A DNA stretch of 64,000 nucleotides from Siniperca chuatsi (Eukaryota; Chordata; Actinopteri; Centrarchiformes; Sinipercidae), in NCBI RefSeq assembly GCF_020085105.1, contig NC_058063.1, positions 6,606,501 through 6,670,500 on the forward strand, in the 5' to 3' direction. Position numbers and translations under genes: made by a program. Of this stretch, positions 62,001 through 64,000 are shown in pieces. The notes under the pieces are model-generated. The model had not been told where the DNA came from. It was given only the letters and a program-made list of their open reading frames with translations, and did not search any database. The stretch's first letter is position 1. Each line of letters opens with the position of its first letter.

Positions 62001-64000
62001 TGTTATATAACATAACACATTATAATTATTTTTCCTCAGTTCAGCTTGTTGTTATTATATGTCGTGTTATGGTCACTGTTACATACCCTAAGGTGAATGT
62101 GGAACTAATATGACCTCAGTTGCTCCACCGGCTCTGTGGGCCTCAATTTTAGGTCCACCTCCTCCACTAGTGCAATTGTCAGCTGATCACTGACCATCTG
62201 GGGGTATATAAGGGCCAAAGGGCTGCACATTTGGACCTCTTGGCCATTTTCTGTCACCTTTTGACCTTCAGAGTATTTGTGGAATGGGGGGTATTTGGTC
62301 GGGACCAAGATTAGTCCATAGCACATGTCAGGATGGAGGTAGCTCTGTTGTAAACTTTGAGTTACTCTTTAATTATTTAAAATGTAACATTTATTTTTTT
62401 TTTAATCTTAACTTCTACTAATTCTTGCTAAGAAGCTCTGTGACAGCTGCCATTTTATTAACTTCTCTTTTCTCCTGATTTTTGTGTTGTTAATATCTTA
62501 TTGGATAGTTCATTAAGTATTGTGGTTGTATTTCTAGCCAGGATTTGTCGGTTTGTTATTTTGGCCTGGGCTCTCCCTGAGATTCAACTTAAGCTTGAGT
62601 ATTAGAATCCTCATATTTGTCATCTAGTGTTATCTTACTCTCCTCTCCCTATAGATCAACTTGTCAACAGTCACGATGTGTTAAGTGCCATGAATATATT
62701 TGTTTATCTGATTATCTAAACTGGTATAAAATCTTAATAGGTATAATTCAGTTAACCAAAAAGGTAACACATTTAAATGTTTTCCTCGGTTTTCAGTCAA
62801 ACGCATTAGTATGTTTTTTTCCAAAAATGTCAGATGTCAGTACCTGGATATTGTATTTATTGTGCAAAGCAAACAACATGCTGCCGTGCAGTGGTGAACA
62901 CCTGCAGACTGATTACCCCGTGAATCCATGTAAACAAGTCTATTACAGAGTGTTGTGAACAAAGTATGAACAAAGTGTTAAACTGATTACTCTATTTCTC
63001 TGATTTCTGCTATTTTCATTTTCAAGGTTATTGATTCAGCAGTGCTCTATGGGAAACAGTTATCTAATCTGAAATTGAATCCCTTTGTGCCAGTAATTGG
63101 ACAAATGTGTGATTACCCAGTTCAAACGGACCACACAAACACAATTAGGAAATGGTATTAGCCGTTTTAGAGAGCAATGATAAGGCAGTATTATCCTAAC
63201 CAAAGCTACATCAAGGTGGAAACTGTATGCAACTGACTTTGAACCATCTTTACCTTCAGCTCATAGTAAACTGGTTTGTATGTATTATTCTGTATTGTTG
63301 GTATACCTGCATCAGGTGGCAGGTAGAAGTTAAAGATGGCGATGATGGTGATGAGGATGCAGGGGAGGATGATGTTCAAGACGTAGTACAGAGGCTTCCT
63401 CTCGATGATCAGGTAGAAGGTCATGTCCTCATACAGATCGTCATTTAGGTTCTTCCTGCTCGGCTTGTGTCTGATTTGCCACTCGCCTCCCTCTGGAGAA
63501 ACATTCACATTTTAAGAATTTAGATCAGCAAAATGATGGCTTTTACAACACAAACAACAAACAGGTAAAAACACTGCTGTGACTATGATTGAAATATTAA
63601 GCAAAAGCAAGCAAGTGCCTAATGAGAGAAAACAAAAAATCATTGACTGTATTAGGACTACTACTTTGTCATTTACTGTGCAAATATTCCTACCCTTAAT
63701 ATCTTTTATTTTTTCCTCTAACAATAAACTGAAACTGCTTAAACGTGGAATTGTGGCAATCTACTAAATGTTTCACATATTCATTCATATAAAAATTGTG
63801 TGCTGTGTCATGTGACTTTTCCCTTCCTTTCTAAAAGCCCCCTATTCCCTTTACTGCTCCATCCTTCCATCCATCCTGTCATGTGTTCCCCACCAAATTC
63901 TCACCACTGTAAGCTTCGTCCAGTTGGATCTCCCTGATCTCGTTGCCTTTTGAGTCCAGTGCATACTGTATGTCGATCTCGGTCGAGTCATACGTGTAGG
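46079..64000 (-). CDS. chrnb1: Muscle nicotinic acetylcholine receptor beta-1 subunit, partial (exons 6-11)
   Basis: This is a Cys-loop channel subunit of the neuromuscular junction. Exons seen: 63905-64000 (exon 6, cut by the window edge), 63307-63492, 60446-60669, 52617-52792, 46473-46620 and 46079-46225 (stop TGA). Phases match chrnb1l exon by exon. Exon 7 gives M1 and exon 8 gives M2-M3. M2 reads [16 protein letters not shown], with the usual leucine at 9'. Exon 9 gives the cytoplasmic loop with [18 protein letters not shown], close to mammalian beta-1. Exon 10 gives the amphipathic helix ([20 protein letters not shown]), and exon 11 gives M4 ending PTDPFKSP. It resembles human CHRNB1 more than the neighbouring copy does. 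The signal peptide, Cys-loop and promoter lie beyond 64000. Introns are large: 8 is 7.7 kb and 9 is 6.0 kb. Confidence 0.92.
46630..46652. repeat. (CA)n microsatellite beside a chrnb1 3' splice site
   Basis: On the gene strand it is (GT)n ending about 9 nt before the exon 10 acceptor (TTTCCATGTAG). The chrnb1l exon 11 acceptor has the same arrangement. Confidence 0.9.
47001..47047. repeat. (TG)n microsatellite
   Basis: About 23 TG units in chrnb1 intron 9. Confidence 0.9.
47250..47574. mobile_element. Relative of the 12.3-kb MITE
   Basis: The segment shares TTAACATTAGCTGACCCTG-type sequence, CAAGTAAGGCTGCAGCAAAA and a terminal GTAGTCTCACTTTAAAG with the element at 12283-12620. Its left end is unclear. 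Confidence 0.45.
47573..47946. mobile_element. MITE, AGTGTGTAGGATTTAGTGG type
   Basis: The left end is AAAGGGGCAGTGTGTAGGAT. The right end, AAATGTTACACACTGGTCCT, is its approximate reverse complement. The family is frequent in perciform genomes. It abuts the preceding element. Confidence 0.65.
48000..52616. other. Rest of chrnb1 intron 9
   Basis: AT-rich DNA with a TG-rich patch near 49.07-49.11 kb. No exon, RNA gene or clear transposon was recognised. Confidence 0.5.
53458..53600. repeat. Fragment of a fish interspersed repeat
   Basis: The string GCTGCGTTCCATTTGAACTG, then GGAAGTCCGAGTTCCCAGTC, is a familiar teleost repeat terminus. It has small internal inverted motifs (AGTCCGA/TCGGAAA). 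It is noncoding, in chrnb1 intron 8. Confidence 0.45.
55042..56050 (+). pseudogene. Decayed LINE 3' portion (restriction-like endonuclease type)
   Basis: A plus-strand frame from about 55066 ([16 protein letters not shown]...) runs to a TGA at 55306. It resumes in the same frame ([14 protein letters not shown]...), then shifts near 55440 to a 189-codon frame that ends at 56011. That part has CRLC then VQDITAGS, where a CCHC knuckle would need H and C. It continues with [20 protein letters not shown], which resembles the PD-(D/E)xK-like endonuclease of R4/Dong/Rex6-type LINEs. The stop, the frameshift and the lost zinc ligands show that it is dead. No reverse transcriptase remains. It lies antisense to chrnb1 in intron 8. 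Confidence 0.7.
56098..56420. repeat. GCTAACATGCTAAC-type dispersed repeat
   Basis: This copy directly follows the LINE fragment, in the same orientation as the copies at 33.2 and 38.4 kb (AACATTTGCTAATTAGCA, then ATGGCAATCCATCCAATAGT). Confidence 0.55.
57082..57837 (+). pseudogene. C1q-domain protein pseudogene, intronless
   Basis: The parent family is the secreted fish C1q-like proteins: signal peptide, coiled coil, then a trimerising C1q domain. Here ATG 57082 opens a signal-like [14 protein letters not shown] one-base shift near 57125 is needed to enter the coiled coil ([20 protein letters not shown]...). That is broken by TGA at 57330-57332 and TAA at 57351-57353. The C1q domain follows (57360-57770; [41 protein letters not shown]). 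The canonical C1q ending GLLLFPL, with its own TAA at 57835, is in a different frame from the domain, so there is another frameshift. The continuous frame instead runs on to 57851. AATAAA signals follow at 58076 and 58095. The lack of introns suggests a retrocopy, antisense inside chrnb1 intron 8. Confidence 0.75.
58751..58791. repeat. 19-bp perfect inverted repeat with 3-nt loop
   Basis: The arms GGTGCTGAGCAGGTAACAC and GTGTTACCTGCTCAGCACC are exact complements around TGT. It lies in chrnb1 intron 8. Confidence 0.9.
58800..60445. other. Rest of chrnb1 intron 8, no gene seen
   Basis: AT-rich DNA with a (TTTA)n-like patch near 59.61 kb. No exon or mobile element was recognised. Confidence 0.5.
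60670..63306 (-). other. chrnb1 intron 7
   Basis: A 2.6-kb intron between the M1 exon and the M2-M3 exon. It holds an A run at 61366-61383 and the 62-kb palindrome. No gene was seen inside. Confidence 0.6.
61972..62046. repeat. Perfect 35-bp inverted repeat, 5-nt spacer
   Basis: The arms 61972-62006 and 62012-62046 are exact reverse complements, starting AGCTGAACTGAGGAAAAATA and separated by ATAAC. It is AT-rich towards the centre and able to form a cruciform or hairpin. It lies in chrnb1 intron 7. Confidence 0.95.

Overview
The window is vertebrate nuclear DNA, most likely from a ray-finned fish of the perch-like (acanthomorph) group. Genes are split by GT-AG introns into small exons. Noncoding DNA is AT-rich and packed with (CA)n/(TA)n microsatellites and fold-back elements of types common in perciform genomes. 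There is nothing bacterial: no operons, no CRISPR.

Layout. (1) 2.5-3.75 kb, minus: a compact four-exon gene for a 90-residue secreted protein with six cysteines that I cannot place in a family. It has a TATA box and a polyadenylation signal. (2) 6.4-8.5 kb, plus: a two-exon gene with the core of the CaMKII inhibitor (CAMK2N) family but different ends. (3) 11.9-19.1 kb, minus: a complete four-exon claudin, best matched to claudin-7. (4) 26.1-42.0 kb, minus: a complete eleven-exon nicotinic acetylcholine receptor subunit of the muscle beta-1 type, the more divergent copy (chrnb1l). (5) 46.1-64.0 kb, minus: the 3' half (exons 6-11) of a second, more conventional beta-1 gene (chrnb1), cut by the window edge. 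Its intron 8 carries, on the plus strand, a decayed LINE 3' end and a broken C1q-domain pseudogene.

The two receptor genes lie head to tail with matching exon phases, so they are a tandem duplicate. Claudin-7 beside CHRNB1 recalls human 17p13.1, where both genes lie. Receptor beta subunits act at the neuromuscular junction; claudin-7 acts in epithelial tight junctions; the CAMK2N-like protein would restrain CaMKII. I see no shared pathway, and the grouping is best read as conserved synteny.

The most novel items are the unplaced cysteine-rich secreted gene, the divergent CaMKII inhibitor, the pore change (leucine to isoleucine at M2 9') in chrnb1l, the GT repeats beside 3' splice sites in both receptor genes, and a perfect 35-bp inverted repeat at 62 kb. 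All exon boundaries were read by eye from splice consensus and phase. No alignment or database search was run.
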